Shown piece after piece: positions 32,804-40,946 of a DNA stretch of 41,076 nt. A program made the translations under genes and the position numbers. Below the pieces are notes generated by a model. That model had not been told where the DNA came from and made no database searches. It saw nothing but the letters and a program-made list of their open reading frames with translations. Source of the stretch: RUG14871 sp045539425. Its GTDB lineage: Bacteria; Bacillota_I; Bacilli_A; Erysipelotrichales; Erysipelotrichaceae. Every line of letters starts with the position of its first letter. Position 1 is the first letter of the stretch. The stretch is taken from assembly GCA_045539425.1 (NCBI GenBank), contig JAZQFH010000033.1, forward strand, positions 1 to 41,076, given 5' to 3'.

Positions 32804-33689
32804 AATTGCTGATGGTTTGAAACTGTTCCTTCATCCTGCTCAGAAACTGCTGGGCAATGGGCGTCAGGGTCTGATACTTGTTCCAAATGAGATAGAGCTT
32901 TGTTTCCAGTCTTGGGGAAAGGGGACGGAAGGTGAGCGGGCTGTTCTCCGAGATATCCACCAGGTGCTCGAATGTCAGCTGATAGCCCAAACCTTCCCGT
33001 ACAAAGATGGAGGCGTTATAAGCCAGGCGGAAGGAACCTTCCAGCGTCAGCTCTTCGATTTTGTTTCCGCACCAGCGGCGGATATCGTTCTCCCAACCTT
33101 GCTGCGAAGTGAAGAGCGGAATGCCTTTGAGATCTTCGAATGTAATACTGTCCTTTTGCGCTAAGGGTGCATCTTTGGGGAGGATCACACCCCATATATC
33201 CGGGTGCGGGAATTCCAGATAGTGGTATTTCCGCTCATCCGGAGTGTCGCATAGGACCGCAAAGTCCAGTAAGCCTTTCTCCATTTTCTCCGTGACCTGT
33301 TCGGTGTCACCGCTGGTGATATGGTATTTCAGATCCGGATAGCGCTCTTTCATGGTCTTAATGACTCGTGCCAGATCGCTGATGCGGTAGGATTCCGCCA
33401 GACCGAGATAGAGCTCCCCACCCAGCACATCATCCAGAGAAAGGAATTCCTTTTCAATCTTATCTGCCATAAAGACGAGATCTTCCGCCCGATTGCGGAG
33501 CAGGATTCCTTCTTCGGTCAGGGAAATGGAAAAACTGTGACGGACAAAGAGCTTTTTGCCGAGTTCCTCTTCCAGAGAACGCATGGCTTTGGACAATGTG
33601 GGCTGAGTGACGTGCAGCTGCTCGGCTGCCTTGCTCATGTTTTCCTCTCTTGCGACCGCAAGGAAATATTTCAGGGTTCTGATTTCCAT
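32802..33689 (-). CDS. LysR-family transcriptional regulator
   Basis: The start is MEIRTLKYF, with AGAAGG five bases upstream; a GTG two codons earlier is in frame but less well placed. The 295-residue protein has an N-terminal winged HTH (about 1-60, 'NMSKAAEQLHVTQPTLSKAM') and a C-terminal periplasmic-binding-like effector domain. No divergent target gene adjoins it: the next segment is an IS110 element, which may have displaced or separated its usual target. The ligand cannot be told. The gene ends in the palindrome above. Confidence 0.9.
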   Translation of the reverse strand: MEIRTLKYFLAVAREENMSKAAEQLHVTQPTLSKAMRSLEEELGKKLFVRHSFSISLTEEGILLRNRAEDLVFMADKIEKEFLSLDDVLGGELYLGLAESYRISDLARVIKTMKERYPDLKYHITSGDTEQVTEKMEKGLLDFAVLCDTPDERKYHYLEFPHPDIWGVILPKDAPLAQKDSITFEDLKGIPLFTSQQGWENDIRRWCGNKIEELTLEGSFRLAYNASIFVREGLGYQLTFEHLVDISENSPLTFRPLSPRLETKLYLIWNKYQTLTPIAQQFLSRMKEQFQTISN

Positions 33690-33761
33690 AAACACCTTCT
33701 ATGATACACATGTACCTTGTAAGTACATGAATATCACTGTTCCTTTCTAATCCTTTGATAG

Positions 33762-33951
33762 AATGATGAGTAGAAAGCCTGTATTACTCTGATAACACCT
33801 GTGGTTTATCTACTTTTTGGAGAGTGAGTCTGTGGGTTCTTGTCATTCTGTTTATAGCTGGATAGGTTTCGTATCTTCATGTCACGCAAGTTTACACGAT
33901 AAGTCCTCCACAGTGGAAAACAGGGTTTTCTATGAAAGGAGGTCTTTTCTT
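33762..33951 (+). ncRNA. Candidate bridge RNA region of the IS110 element
   Basis: In characterised IS110 elements such as IS621 the 5' non-coding segment makes a structured bridge RNA whose loops pair with target and donor DNA. Here about 190 bases precede the transposase ATG. A CTGTGG / CCACAG pair (about 33800 and 33908) could form a long-range stem. The word ATAGCTGG at 33854-33861 reappears at 35169-35176 near the 3' end, the sort of match expected of a donor-binding loop. The assignment is inference; no fold was computed. Confidence 0.35.
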
Positions 33952-35063
33952 ATGACCTTGTATGTCGGCATTGACATTGCCAAATACTCTCACGTCGTCA
34001 GTATCTATGACCCTTCCACCGGTGAATTGATACTCGACTCTCTTCACTTCGACAATAACCTCAAAGGATTCAAACTGTTGCTGTCAAAGCTAAAATCTCA
34101 TCATGATTCCGATGTGGTGATCGCCTTTGAATCCACCGCTCACTACCATCAGAATCTATTCAACTTCCTGTCTGATCAGAACTATAAGTGTTTTCTCATT
34201 AACCCTTATATGACTTCCCGTTTCAGATCAGTAAGTCTCCGTAACGCCAAGAACGATAATATCGATTCCCGCGCCATTGCCTATTTCATATCGCTTAAAC
34301 ACAAAGATCTTTTAGAAGAAGAGTTCCAGATGAATGAGCTCAAGGAGCTGTGCATCCATCGTGATGACCTTATGAAGCAGTCTTCCACGCTGAAGACCAA
34401 ACTTCTTACCTATCTCGACCGTGTTTTCACCGAACTGGAATCCATTCCGCCAAGGCGATTTCTTCCGTCAGAGTAGATCATCTGATCAAACTGGCGGATA
34501 ACGCTTCCAGAAGCCGTTTCCCTTCAGAAAAGATTCGGAAGATCAAAGAAGCTGCCAGATCTTCTGTCGGCTTTGACTCCTTGGCTCTGGCTCTTAAGAT
34601 CAGACAGACCATTCAGTCTCTGGAATCATTAGAAAAGCAGATAGATGAAGTCGAGCTTTCCATTTCTTCGCTCCCCAGCGTTATGGATTCTCCCCTGCAT
34701 AAACTCAAAGGAATCAACTCGATCGAGATTGCCTACATCTTATCTGCCATTATCAGTATAACCCGTTTTTCTTCTGAAAAGAAACTGGTTGCTTATGCAG
34801 GTTTAGATCCGATCATCCGCCAATCCGGTACCTGGCAGGCATCACACACCAGAATGTCCAAACGAGGCAATAAACTCTTACGTTACGCCCTCATTTGGAC
34901 TGCGAATAATATGCGCAAGCACGATTCCGCTTTTAAAGATTACTATGAGAAAAAGAGATCAGAAGGCAAGTCTCATTACAATGCCTTAGGGCATTGTGCT
35001 GCCAAACTCTGCCGTTATATTTTCTTCATTCTCAACCATCCTGATCTGGATTTCGTTATGTAA
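33952..35063 (+). pseudogene. IS110-family transposase, disrupted
   Basis: N-terminal half: DEDD RuvC-like domain with Asp8, Glu60, Asp102 and Asp105, ATG 33952 preceded by AGGAGG. The frame stops at 34476 (TAG). The second half, in another frame from about 34452, runs KAISSVRVDHL... through the IS110 C-terminal domain (DPIIRQSGTW, with the putative catalytic Ser in QSG, then MSKRGNKLLRYAL) to the stop at 35063. The join lacks about 25 residues of the usual linker region, and the frame changes, so an out-of-frame internal deletion is the simplest explanation. The element is probably inactive on its own. Confidence 0.85.
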
Positions 35064-35134
35064 TTAAGCGATATTTTCAAAGAACTTCTTTTTGACCTTG
35101 CTTAAGGCTTTTTCGTTATGCGTTTTTCTTCTTC

Positions 35135-35167
35135 AAGCATTTTCCTAAGGGAAATGCTTGACTTTTT
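35135..35167 (+). terminator. Terminator downstream of the IS110 transposase
   Basis: AAGCATTTTCC / GGGAAATGCTT (one G-T pair), then GACTTTTTC. It lies at the 3' end of the IS element. Confidence 0.75.
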
Positions 35168-35283
35168 CATAGCTGGTCTCCAATGATATTCAAATAAGGC
35201 ATATCACGATATTCATTATAACTATTCGCGGCATATTTGAAAAGCCGATACAATGAGAGTGTAAGAAAGGATCAGAGAAGCGT

Positions 35284-35496
35284 ATGAACGAGGAAATGAT
35301 CTTAAGCGGACTGGAAGATGCGGGATGCACCGCACCGGAAATCGAAGCGGTATGCAAAACGCTGAAAAGCGGGAATGATGAGGAACTTCTGCACCGTATG
35401 CGTTGCCTGAGGGCTAATCTTCTCGAAGAGATGCACTTAAGCCAGCGAAGGGTGGATACACTGGATACTCTGATCCGCGAAGTGAAAAAACAGTAA
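35284..35496 (+). CDS. Small helical protein, 70 aa, function unknown
   Basis: The protein is rich in charged residues and predicted mostly helical (LSGLEDAGCTAPEIEAVCKT, then LLHRMRCLRANLLEEMHLSQ). It has three Cys, one in 'RMRCL', but no known motif. No signal peptide or membrane segment. The frame starts at ATG 35284 with only a moderate AAAGGA-type ribosome binding site, and its 20-base gap to the DLH-like hydrolase suggests one operon. It is similar in length and style to small helical proteins seen upstream of hydrolases in Firmicutes. Function not known. Confidence 0.65.
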   Translation: MNEEMILSGLEDAGCTAPEIEAVCKTLKSGNDEELLHRMRCLRANLLEEMHLSQRRVDTLDTLIREVKKQ

Positions 35497-35515
35497 ATGA
35501 AAGAGGAAGCCAATA

Positions 35516-36514
35516 ATGAAAAAAGAAGAATTAACATTAGTACAGGAATGGGATAAGACATTTAAAAAGAGCGATAAGGTGGAGCACGCAAAGGTGACTT
35601 TCGTGAACCGCTACGGCATCACGTTAGCTGCTGACAGCTATAAACCGAAAAATGCGGAAGGCAAACTGCCGGCGATTACGGTATGCGGACCGTTCGGGGC
35701 AGTCAAGGAACAGTGCTCCGGCTTATACGCGCAGACCATGGCGGAAAAGGGCTACCTGACGATTGCCTTTGATCCGTCCTTTACGGGAGAAAGCGGAGGC
35801 AATGTCCGCTATATGGCATCACCGGATATCAATACGGAAGACTTCATGGCCGCGGTGGATTATCTCTCTCTGAGGGAAGATGTCGATGCCGAAAAGATCT
35901 CCATTATCGGAATCTGCGGCTGGGGCGGTATGGCTCTCAATACGGCAGCGCTCGATCCGCGCATCAAGGTCACCATTGTCTCTACGATGTATGATATGAG
36001 CAGAGTAAATGCCAAAGGCTACTTCGATGCGGAAGACAGTGAAGAAACAAGATATCAGCATCGCAAAGCCATGGCAGAGCAGCGTTTAACGGATCTCAGA
36101 AACGGGGAATATGCCTTAGGCGGCGGTGTGGTCGATCCGCTTCCGGAAGATGCTCCGTTCTTTGTGAAAGACTATTATGACTACTATAAAACACCGCGGG
36201 GATACCATAAGAGAAGCCTGAACTCCAACGGCGGCTGGAATGTCATCGGCTGCGAGTCCTTCCTCAATCAGCCGATCAACTGCTATACGAATGAAATCCG
36301 TAATGCGGTACTGATTCTGCATGGCGAAAAGGCGCATTCCCGCTACTTCGGTGAAGATGCCTATAACAACATGGTTACCAACAGCAACTATACTTCCAAC
36401 AAGGAACTTCTGATCATCCCGGGTGCGACGCATACGGATCTGTATGACGGCGGTGATAAGAACTACATTCCGTTTGAGAAGATTGATTCCTTCATCAAAG
36501 AACACCTGAATTAA
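35516..36514 (+). CDS. Dienelactone hydrolase-like alpha/beta hydrolase with Cys nucleophile
   Basis: The 332-residue protein has the alpha/beta hydrolase layout with nucleophile elbow IGICGWGG, in which Cys134 takes the place of the usual Ser, as in dienelactone hydrolases. A late Asp/Glu in HGEKAHS and a His in GATHTDLYD would complete the triad. Related proteins of the YcjY/UPF-type group are common in gut bacteria. No signal peptide, so it is cytoplasmic. The substrate is unknown. AGAGGAAG precedes the ATG. The stop (36514) and the next ATG (36516) are one base apart, so it shares an operon with the aldo/keto reductase. Confidence 0.82.
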   Translation: MKKEELTLVQEWDKTFKKSDKVEHAKVTFVNRYGITLAADSYKPKNAEGKLPAITVCGPFGAVKEQCSGLYAQTMAEKGYLTIAFDPSFTGESGGNVRYMASPDINTEDFMAAVDYLSLREDVDAEKISIIGICGWGGMALNTAALDPRIKVTIVSTMYDMSRVNAKGYFDAEDSEETRYQHRKAMAEQRLTDLRNGEYALGGGVVDPLPEDAPFFVKDYYDYYKTPRGYHKRSLNSNGGWNVIGCESFLNQPINCYTNEIRNAVLILHGEKAHSRYFGEDAYNNMVTNSNYTSNKELLIIPGATHTDLYDGGDKNYIPFEKIDSFIKEHLN

Positions 36515-36515
36515 G

Positions 36516-37475
36516 ATGAAAAAGGTCATGAAATTCTTTCTTCTCGCGCTCTGCGTCCTGTTGCTTGTTAGCTGCGCAAAAGAAATGAAGGAAGAAGAAA
36601 AAGCGGAAGAAAACAAACCGCAGGAAACCGTAACGGAGGAAAAGGCAAGGGTATTTGATATGGAAAAGAAAACCGTTTTATTAAACAGCGGATATGAAAT
36701 GCCGATTCTGGGACTCGGAACGTATTCCCTGAGTTATGATACCTGCATCTCTTCCGTGAAAGCCCTGATCAAAGAGGGCGGACGGCTGATTGATACGGCT
36801 TATATGTACGGAAATGAGGATGCGGTCGGGGAAGGCGTGCGTCAGGCGATGAAGGAGTACGGGGTCACAAGAGAGGAAATCTTTGTGATCACCAAGATCT
36901 ATCCGTCGCAGTTTGACGATGCGAAAAAAGCCATCGATATGGCACTGGAAAAACTGGATATTGAATATATCGACATGATGTTATTGCACCACCCGGGAAA
37001 GGGAGATGTGGAAGCGTATCGCATCATGGAAGATTACGTCAAGGAAGGAAAGATCCGCTCGCTGGGCTTATCGAACTGGTACAAGGCAGAACTGGAAGAA
37101 TTCCTTCCGCAGGTGAATATCATGCCGGCTCTGGTGCAGAATGAGATCCATCCGTACTATCAGGAGCAGGATGTGGTTCCCTATATTCAGGAAAAAGGCA
37201 TTGTTGTGCAGTGCTGGTATCCGCTGGGAGGCAGAGGATATACCAAAGAACTGTTAAATGACCCCGTCATCACAGAGATCGCCGATGCGCATCAGGTCTC
37301 CTCCGCGCAGGTGATCTTAAGATGGGACTTACAGCGGAATATCGTGGTCATTCCGGGTTCGTCTAATCCGGAACACATTAAGGAAAATCTGGACCTTTTC
37401 TCCTTTGAATTAAGTGAAGAGGAAATGGAGAAGATTGCGGGATTGGACCACAACGAAAAGCACGACTGGTATTAA
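36516..37475 (+). CDS. Aldo/keto reductase with N-terminal lipoprotein signal
   Basis: The C-terminal 270 residues are a normal aldo/keto reductase: 'MPILGLGTYSL', tetrad Asp93, Tyr98 (DTAYMYGNE), Lys127 and His158 (LLHHP), and the NADPH pocket 'SNW', 'IPGSSNPEHI'. The first 20 residues form a lipoprotein signal with lipobox LLVSC, Cys20, followed by a Glu/Lys-rich linker of about 30 residues. A second possible start at Met49 (36660), with AAGGG eight bases before it, would give an ordinary cytoplasmic enzyme. The ATG at 36516 has little ribosome binding site and may rely on coupling to the upstream hydrolase. A membrane-anchored reductase outside the cell would lack NADPH, which is odd. Confidence 0.8.
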   Translation: MKKVMKFFLLALCVLLLVSCAKEMKEEEKAEENKPQETVTEEKARVFDMEKKTVLLNSGYEMPILGLGTYSLSYDTCISSVKALIKEGGRLIDTAYMYGNEDAVGEGVRQAMKEYGVTREEIFVITKIYPSQFDDAKKAIDMALEKLDIEYIDMMLLHHPGKGDVEAYRIMEDYVKEGKIRSLGLSNWYKAELEEFLPQVNIMPALVQNEIHPYYQEQDVVPYIQEKGIVVQCWYPLGGRGYTKELLNDPVITEIADAHQVSSAQVILRWDLQRNIVVIPGSSNPEHIKENLDLFSFELSEEEMEKIAGLDHNEKHDWY

Positions 37476-37482
37476 GCGTAAG

Positions 37483-37510
37483 AGCACTTTCAAAAAGTGC
37501 TTTTTCTTTT
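37483..37510 (+). terminator. Terminator of the hydrolase-reductase operon
   Basis: AGCACTTT / AAAGTGCT, loop CAA, then a long T-rich tail. It ends the 35284-37475 operon. Confidence 0.88.
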
Positions 37511-37544
37511 CCCGGGAAATAAGGGAATGATAAAATAGGGGAGT

Positions 37545-38135
37545 ATGAAGATCAGAGAAGTGAAAGAGAAGTATCCGCTTTTACCGGCGCTGGGCAGCTG
37601 TATCTGGAATCTGGCTTATGCGCTGTTTCTTTTTGTGCTCGCTTTTTCACAGAAGTCGTACTGGTATTTCACATTGGGAATGTTCTTTCTGGCCACGGGA
37701 GTCATGCGTTTATCCGCCTTTACAAAGATGAAGTATCTTCTGAAAACAAATGGAATGGTCATGCTGTTTCTGGCGGTGGTCGTTGCAGGCATGAATTATC
37801 TGACGATTCACGAGAGGATCAACCCGCAGAAGGCCATGGCTCCTGCCATTGCCCAGGCAGCCTTCACCTTTACGTTTCTGACGATTGCCATGGTAGGTTT
37901 ATGGAAAGCGCGTAAGAAGGAAAACCGGAAGGAGTACCTCCTGCGGATTGTTTCTCTTGCGTCCGCTATCGGTTCCTTACTGGCGCTGGAGCGTACTCTG
38001 ATCGGGACATTCGGGGATCCACTGGACAACTTTACCACCCCGATGGAAGCCGCAACGGGAATGGGGGCATTTCTGTTGTTATTGGTGCTCTCAATCGGTA
38101 TGATTAAAGCGAAAGAGGATAATCAATTATCATAA
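37545..38135 (+). CDS. Integral membrane protein, function unknown
   Basis: The 196-residue protein has about six membrane helices. It starts MKIREVKEKYPLLP, then 'YALFLFVLAFSQKSYWYFTL' and several further segments, with a conserved-looking 'MNYLTIHERINPQKAMAPAIAQAAF' stretch (abridged) between helices. I do not recognise the family. The predicted -10 (TAAAAT, 37531-37536) is only eight bases before the ATG, and GGGGAG sits one base before it, so the transcript may be leaderless. It precedes glutathione peroxidase by 13 bases, and the two form an operon. Confidence 0.7.
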   Translation: MKIREVKEKYPLLPALGSCIWNLAYALFLFVLAFSQKSYWYFTLGMFFLATGVMRLSAFTKMKYLLKTNGMVMLFLAVVVAGMNYLTIHERINPQKAMAPAIAQAAFTFTFLTIAMVGLWKARKKENRKEYLLRIVSLASAIGSLLALERTLIGTFGDPLDNFTTPMEAATGMGAFLLLLVLSIGMIKAKEDNQLS

Positions 38136-38148
38136 TGGAGGAAGTAAG

Positions 38149-38688
38149 ATGATTTACGATTTCACACTCAAGACAGGAAAAGGCGGAGAGCTGAATCTGG
38201 CCGATTATAAGGGAAAAGTCATTTTGGTTGTCAATACGGCAACGGGATGCGGCTTCACACCGCAGTATGCCCCAATTGAAGAAATGTATACGAAGTACCA
38301 TGATCAGGGTCTGGAAATTCTGGATATCCCGTGCAATCAGTTCGGTGGGCAGGCTCCGGGAACGGATGATGAGATCCATGAATTCTGCACGCTGCATTTC
38401 AATACCACTTTCCCGCAGATGAAGAAAGCGGATGTCAACGGGGAAAACGAACTGCCGCTGTACACATACCTGAAGAGCGAAAAGGGCTTTGAAGGCTTTG
38501 ATGAACATCCGTATAAGGAACTTTTGGAAAAGATGTTTGCGCAGGCAGATCCGGACTGGGATAAGAAAGCGGATATCAAGTGGAACTTCACGAAATTCGT
38601 TGTTGACAGAGAAGGAAACGTCGTCGCAAGATTTGAACCGACAGCCGACATGGCAAAAGTCGAAGAGTGCGTAAAGGCTCTTCTGTAA
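38149..38688 (+). CDS. Glutathione peroxidase family thiol peroxidase
   Basis: The 179-residue protein has the GPx fold with catalytic Cys34 (NTATGCGFT, Cys in place of selenocysteine), Gln68 in CNQFGGQ, and Trp/Asn in KWNFTKF. A Cys at 80 (EFCT) is the likely resolving Cys, so it probably uses thioredoxin as reductant, as is usual for bacterial non-selenium GPx. It removes hydrogen peroxide or lipid peroxides in the cytoplasm. GGAGGAAGTAAG precedes ATG. It forms an operon with the upstream membrane protein and ends at an immediate terminator. Confidence 0.92.
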   Translation: MIYDFTLKTGKGGELNLADYKGKVILVVNTATGCGFTPQYAPIEEMYTKYHDQGLEILDIPCNQFGGQAPGTDDEIHEFCTLHFNTTFPQMKKADVNGENELPLYTYLKSEKGFEGFDEHPYKELLEKMFAQADPDWDKKADIKWNFTKFVVDREGNVVARFEPTADMAKVEECVKALL

Positions 38689-38698
38689 GAAAAAAAAT

Positions 38699-38731
38699 GA
38701 AACTTCCGGAAAACGGGAGTTTTCTTTTCTT
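38699..38731 (+). terminator. Terminator of the glutathione peroxidase operon
   Basis: AACTTCCG / CGGGAGTT (one T-G pair), loop GAAAA, then TTCTTTTCTT. Confidence 0.8.
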
Positions 38732-38737
38732 CGTTTG

Positions 38738-38766
38738 TTGACACTGTGTCAGAAAAATAGTATTCT
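38738..38766 (+). promoter_or_regulatory. Promoter with palindromic operator for the TetR gene
   Basis: TTGACA (38738-38743), 17 bases, TATTCT (38761-38766). A perfect 13-bp palindrome TGACACTGTGTCA (38739-38751) overlaps the -35, a probable autoregulatory TetR site. The next gene encodes a TetR regulator. Confidence 0.7.
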
Positions 38767-38790
38767 AAAGGTGGAAAAGGAAACAGTATC

Positions 38791-39405
38791 ATGAGAACAG
38801 CAACCCCGGACTTAGTGGAAAAAAGAAGAGAAGAAATCGTAAATGCGTGTGAAACACTCTATCAGACGCATGGCTTTAAGGAGATTACCCTGAAGGACAT
38901 TTCAAAGGTCACCTCATTCTCCCGCCCGACGATCTATAACTATTTCGAAACGAAAGAAGAAATCTTTCTGGCGCTCTACCAGAGAGAATATGAACGCTGG
39001 ATCAGGGATCTGAAAAAGATCCTCAAAGAAGAAAAAATGAGTAAGGAAGAGGTTGCCCAAAAGATTGCGTTGAGTCTGGAAAAAAGGACACAGTTACTGA
39101 AGCTTCTGTCCATGAATAACTATGACATGGAAGAGAACAGCCGGCCGGAGCTCTTAACACAGTTTAAGACGGCATACGGCACTTCCATGAAAACGGTGCG
39201 TGAAATCTTAAGGAAACATGTACCTGAAAAGACGGAGGAGGAGCGTGAACGCATTCTTTACCTCTTCTTCCCGTTCATGTTCGGCATCTATCCGTATACC
39301 ATGGTGACAGAAAAGCAGACAAAGGCCATGGAAGAGGCGGAAGTCCATTTCACCTACCAGTCCATCTATGAAATCGTATATCGCTGTCTCAGGCAGTTAT
39401 TATAA
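38791..39405 (+). CDS. TetR-family transcriptional regulator
   Basis: The 204-residue protein has an N-terminal TetR HTH (about 10-55, 'KEITLKDISKVTSFSRPTIY' then NYFETKEEIF) and a C-terminal all-helical ligand domain with a loop of aromatic residues near 165-175 ('LYLFFPFMFGIYPYTMV'). It probably represses its own promoter through the palindrome at 38739. The ligand is unknown. There is no divergent target gene; the following gene is DNA polymerase IV with its own likely promoter, so other targets may be elsewhere. Confidence 0.88.
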   Translation: MRTATPDLVEKRREEIVNACETLYQTHGFKEITLKDISKVTSFSRPTIYNYFETKEEIFLALYQREYERWIRDLKKILKEEKMSKEEVAQKIALSLEKRTQLLKLLSMNNYDMEENSRPELLTQFKTAYGTSMKTVREILRKHVPEKTEEERERILYLFFPFMFGIYPYTMVTEKQTKAMEEAEVHFTYQSIYEIVYRCLRQLL

Positions 39406-39441
39406 AAAGAGGAATTCCATAAAAAGAGAGTTCCTCTTTTT
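39404..39441 (+). terminator. Terminator of the TetR gene
   Basis: AAAAAGAGGAA / TTCCTCTTTTT, loop of 16 bases, ending in a T run. The stem begins at the stop codon. Confidence 0.8.
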
Positions 39442-39485
39442 CTGTCTTCATTCTGAAGGTACAATAGAGAGAGGAGGATGCAGAG

Positions 39486-40697
39486 ATGGATCAGATCATC
39501 ATACATGTGGATATGGATGCCTTCTATGCATCCGTCGAAATAAGGGATAATCCCTCACTTAAGGGGAAACCGTTAATCATCGGTTCCTTACCCAAAGAGC
39601 GCGGAGTGGTGGCGACGTGTTCCTACGAAGCGCGGACGTATGGCGTAAAAAGCGGGATGAATATCAAGGAAGCCTACCGCCTGTGTCCGAAAGGCATCTA
39701 CATGCATCCGGATTACAACAAATACAAAGCCGTCTCCCAGAAACTCCATGAGATCTGGTATTCCTATGCCTCGGAGGCAGAAGCCATCGCGCTGGATGAA
39801 GCCTATCTGGATATTACGGAAAAGGCCAAAGATGAAGAAGGCGCAAGAAGAATCGCGCAACTGATTAAACAGCGGACAAAAGACGAAGTGGGACTGACCT
39901 GCTCCGTGGGGCTGGCGTATTCGAAGACAGCGGCCAAGATTGCTTCGGAAGAGATGAAGCCAAACGGTTACTTTGAGATACTGAACAAAGAGGATTTTAT
40001 AAAACTGATTATTGACCGTGATGTGCGCATCCTCTATACGGTCGGTGCCAAAACGGCAGAGAAGCTGTATCAAAGCGGCATCAGTACGGTGCGGGATATC
40101 TATAATAACGAGGAAAAGGTCAAAAAGCTTTTAGGCAAGCAGGGCGAATGGATCGTCAATATGGCCAAAGGGGAGGATCACCGGAAGGTGACTTCCTATA
40201 AGCCGGAAGACGCCAAATCCATCGGGCACGAAGTGACCTTCCAGAAGGATGTGGATGACTTTGCGTATGTGAAGGACGTACTGGTCTTACTGGCACTTTG
40301 TGTGAAGCAGAGAGCGGACCGCTATCACCTGAAAGGACACGGAGTTACGCTGAAGATGACCTATGCCGATATGAAAGGCATCACGCGCTCCCGGAAGACG
40401 GAGGTCATCGATTCGGCAGCGGAGATCTACCGCAATGCCGTGGAGCTTTTGGACAATGTGGAAAAGCGGCCCATCCGCCTCATTGGTGTCAGCATGTATC
40501 AGCTCACCAAAGAGGAGCGGGAGATGACGCTGTTTGATTTACTGGAAGACAGGGAAGATAACAATGAGAAATACATGCAGGAAAGACTGTTGGATTTGCA
40601 GAAGAAATACGGTCTGGACTTTGCGGCAAATCTGGAGAAGATCTATCAGATTGAAACACTGCATAAGACCGTGGAATACATGAGAAGACATAAATAG
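39486..40697 (+). CDS. dinB: DNA polymerase IV, translesion polymerase
   Basis: The 403-residue protein starts MDQIIIHVDMDAFYAS. It has the Y-family catalytic residues Asp9 (VDMDAF), Asp104 and Glu105 (LDEAYLD), and Phe13 as the likely steric gate. The little-finger domain covers about residues 240-350, and a motif MTLFDLL near 353 fits a beta-clamp binding site of the QLxLF class. Length is right for DinB. It copies damaged DNA with low fidelity, in the cytoplasm, usually under SOS control; no LexA box was recognised by eye. AGGAGG eight bases before ATG; TACAAT upstream may be its -10. It is followed by a bidirectional terminator. Confidence 0.95.
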   Translation: MDQIIIHVDMDAFYASVEIRDNPSLKGKPLIIGSLPKERGVVATCSYEARTYGVKSGMNIKEAYRLCPKGIYMHPDYNKYKAVSQKLHEIWYSYASEAEAIALDEAYLDITEKAKDEEGARRIAQLIKQRTKDEVGLTCSVGLAYSKTAAKIASEEMKPNGYFEILNKEDFIKLIIDRDVRILYTVGAKTAEKLYQSGISTVRDIYNNEEKVKKLLGKQGEWIVNMAKGEDHRKVTSYKPEDAKSIGHEVTFQKDVDDFAYVKDVLVLLALCVKQRADRYHLKGHGVTLKMTYADMKGITRSRKTEVIDSAAEIYRNAVELLDNVEKRPIRLIGVSMYQLTKEEREMTLFDLLEDREDNNEKYMQERLLDLQKKYGLDFAANLEKIYQIETLHKTVEYMRRHK

Positions 40698-40707
40698 AAA
40701 GAAAAAT

Positions 40708-40744
40708 AACGGATGTGCTCTGTTTCAGAAGACATCCGTTTTCT
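40708..40744. terminator. Bidirectional terminator between dinB and the AraC-like gene
   Basis: AACGGATGT / ACATCCGTT, 15-base loop; TTTTC follows on plus and ATTTTTC on minus. It serves dinB and the minus-strand AraC-like gene. Confidence 0.85.
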
Positions 40745-40946
40745 AATGCGCACGGTTGTTCTGCCGGTATTCTTTCGGCAGACATCCGTTTTTCTTTTTG
40801 AAGATCTTATAGAAGAAGCTCATGTTCTGATAGCCGACAAAGTTGGCGATGTCGGTGATGCTGCGATAGGAATTGATCAGTAACCGCTCGGAAGCACTGA
40901 GCTTCTCCGTCTGAACCAGTTCGTTGAAGGACTGGCCGGTATGCGG
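40743..40946 (-). CDS. AraC-family regulator, C-terminal fragment
   Basis: On the minus strand the frame ends at TAG 40743. The C-terminal 64 residues are AraC-like: GQSFNELVQTEKLSASERLL, the recognition segment 'SITDIANFVGYQNMSFFYKIF' (abridged), then KKKNGCLPKEYRQ. The match stops near 40946, just after an HTGQSF block, and the frame hits a TGA a few codons further (about 40955-40957). Upstream, the sequence no longer looks like this gene. The gene is therefore cut by the contig edge or a junction. Confidence 0.7.
   Translation of the reverse strand, partial: PHTGQSFNELVQTEKLSASERLLINSYRSITDIANFVGYQNMSFFYKIFKKKNGCLPKEYRQNNRAH

Larger units (their letters stand above)
33760..35180 (+). mobile_element. 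Degenerate IS110-family insertion sequence
   Basis: Transposase remnant 33952-35063 with about 200 bases of 5' non-coding sequence and about 110 bases of 3' sequence. IS110 elements lack terminal inverted repeats, so the ends given are approximate. Codon usage (many TCT, CTT, TTC) differs from neighbours. It lies between LysR and a small-protein operon. An 8-base word ATAGCTGG occurs at 33854 (5' non-coding) and again at 35169 (near the 3' end). Confidence 0.75.

Noticed and set aside
32763..33164. Plus-strand frames opposite LysR and PadR
   Set aside because: Shadows of the minus-strand genes; no ribosome binding sites or domains.
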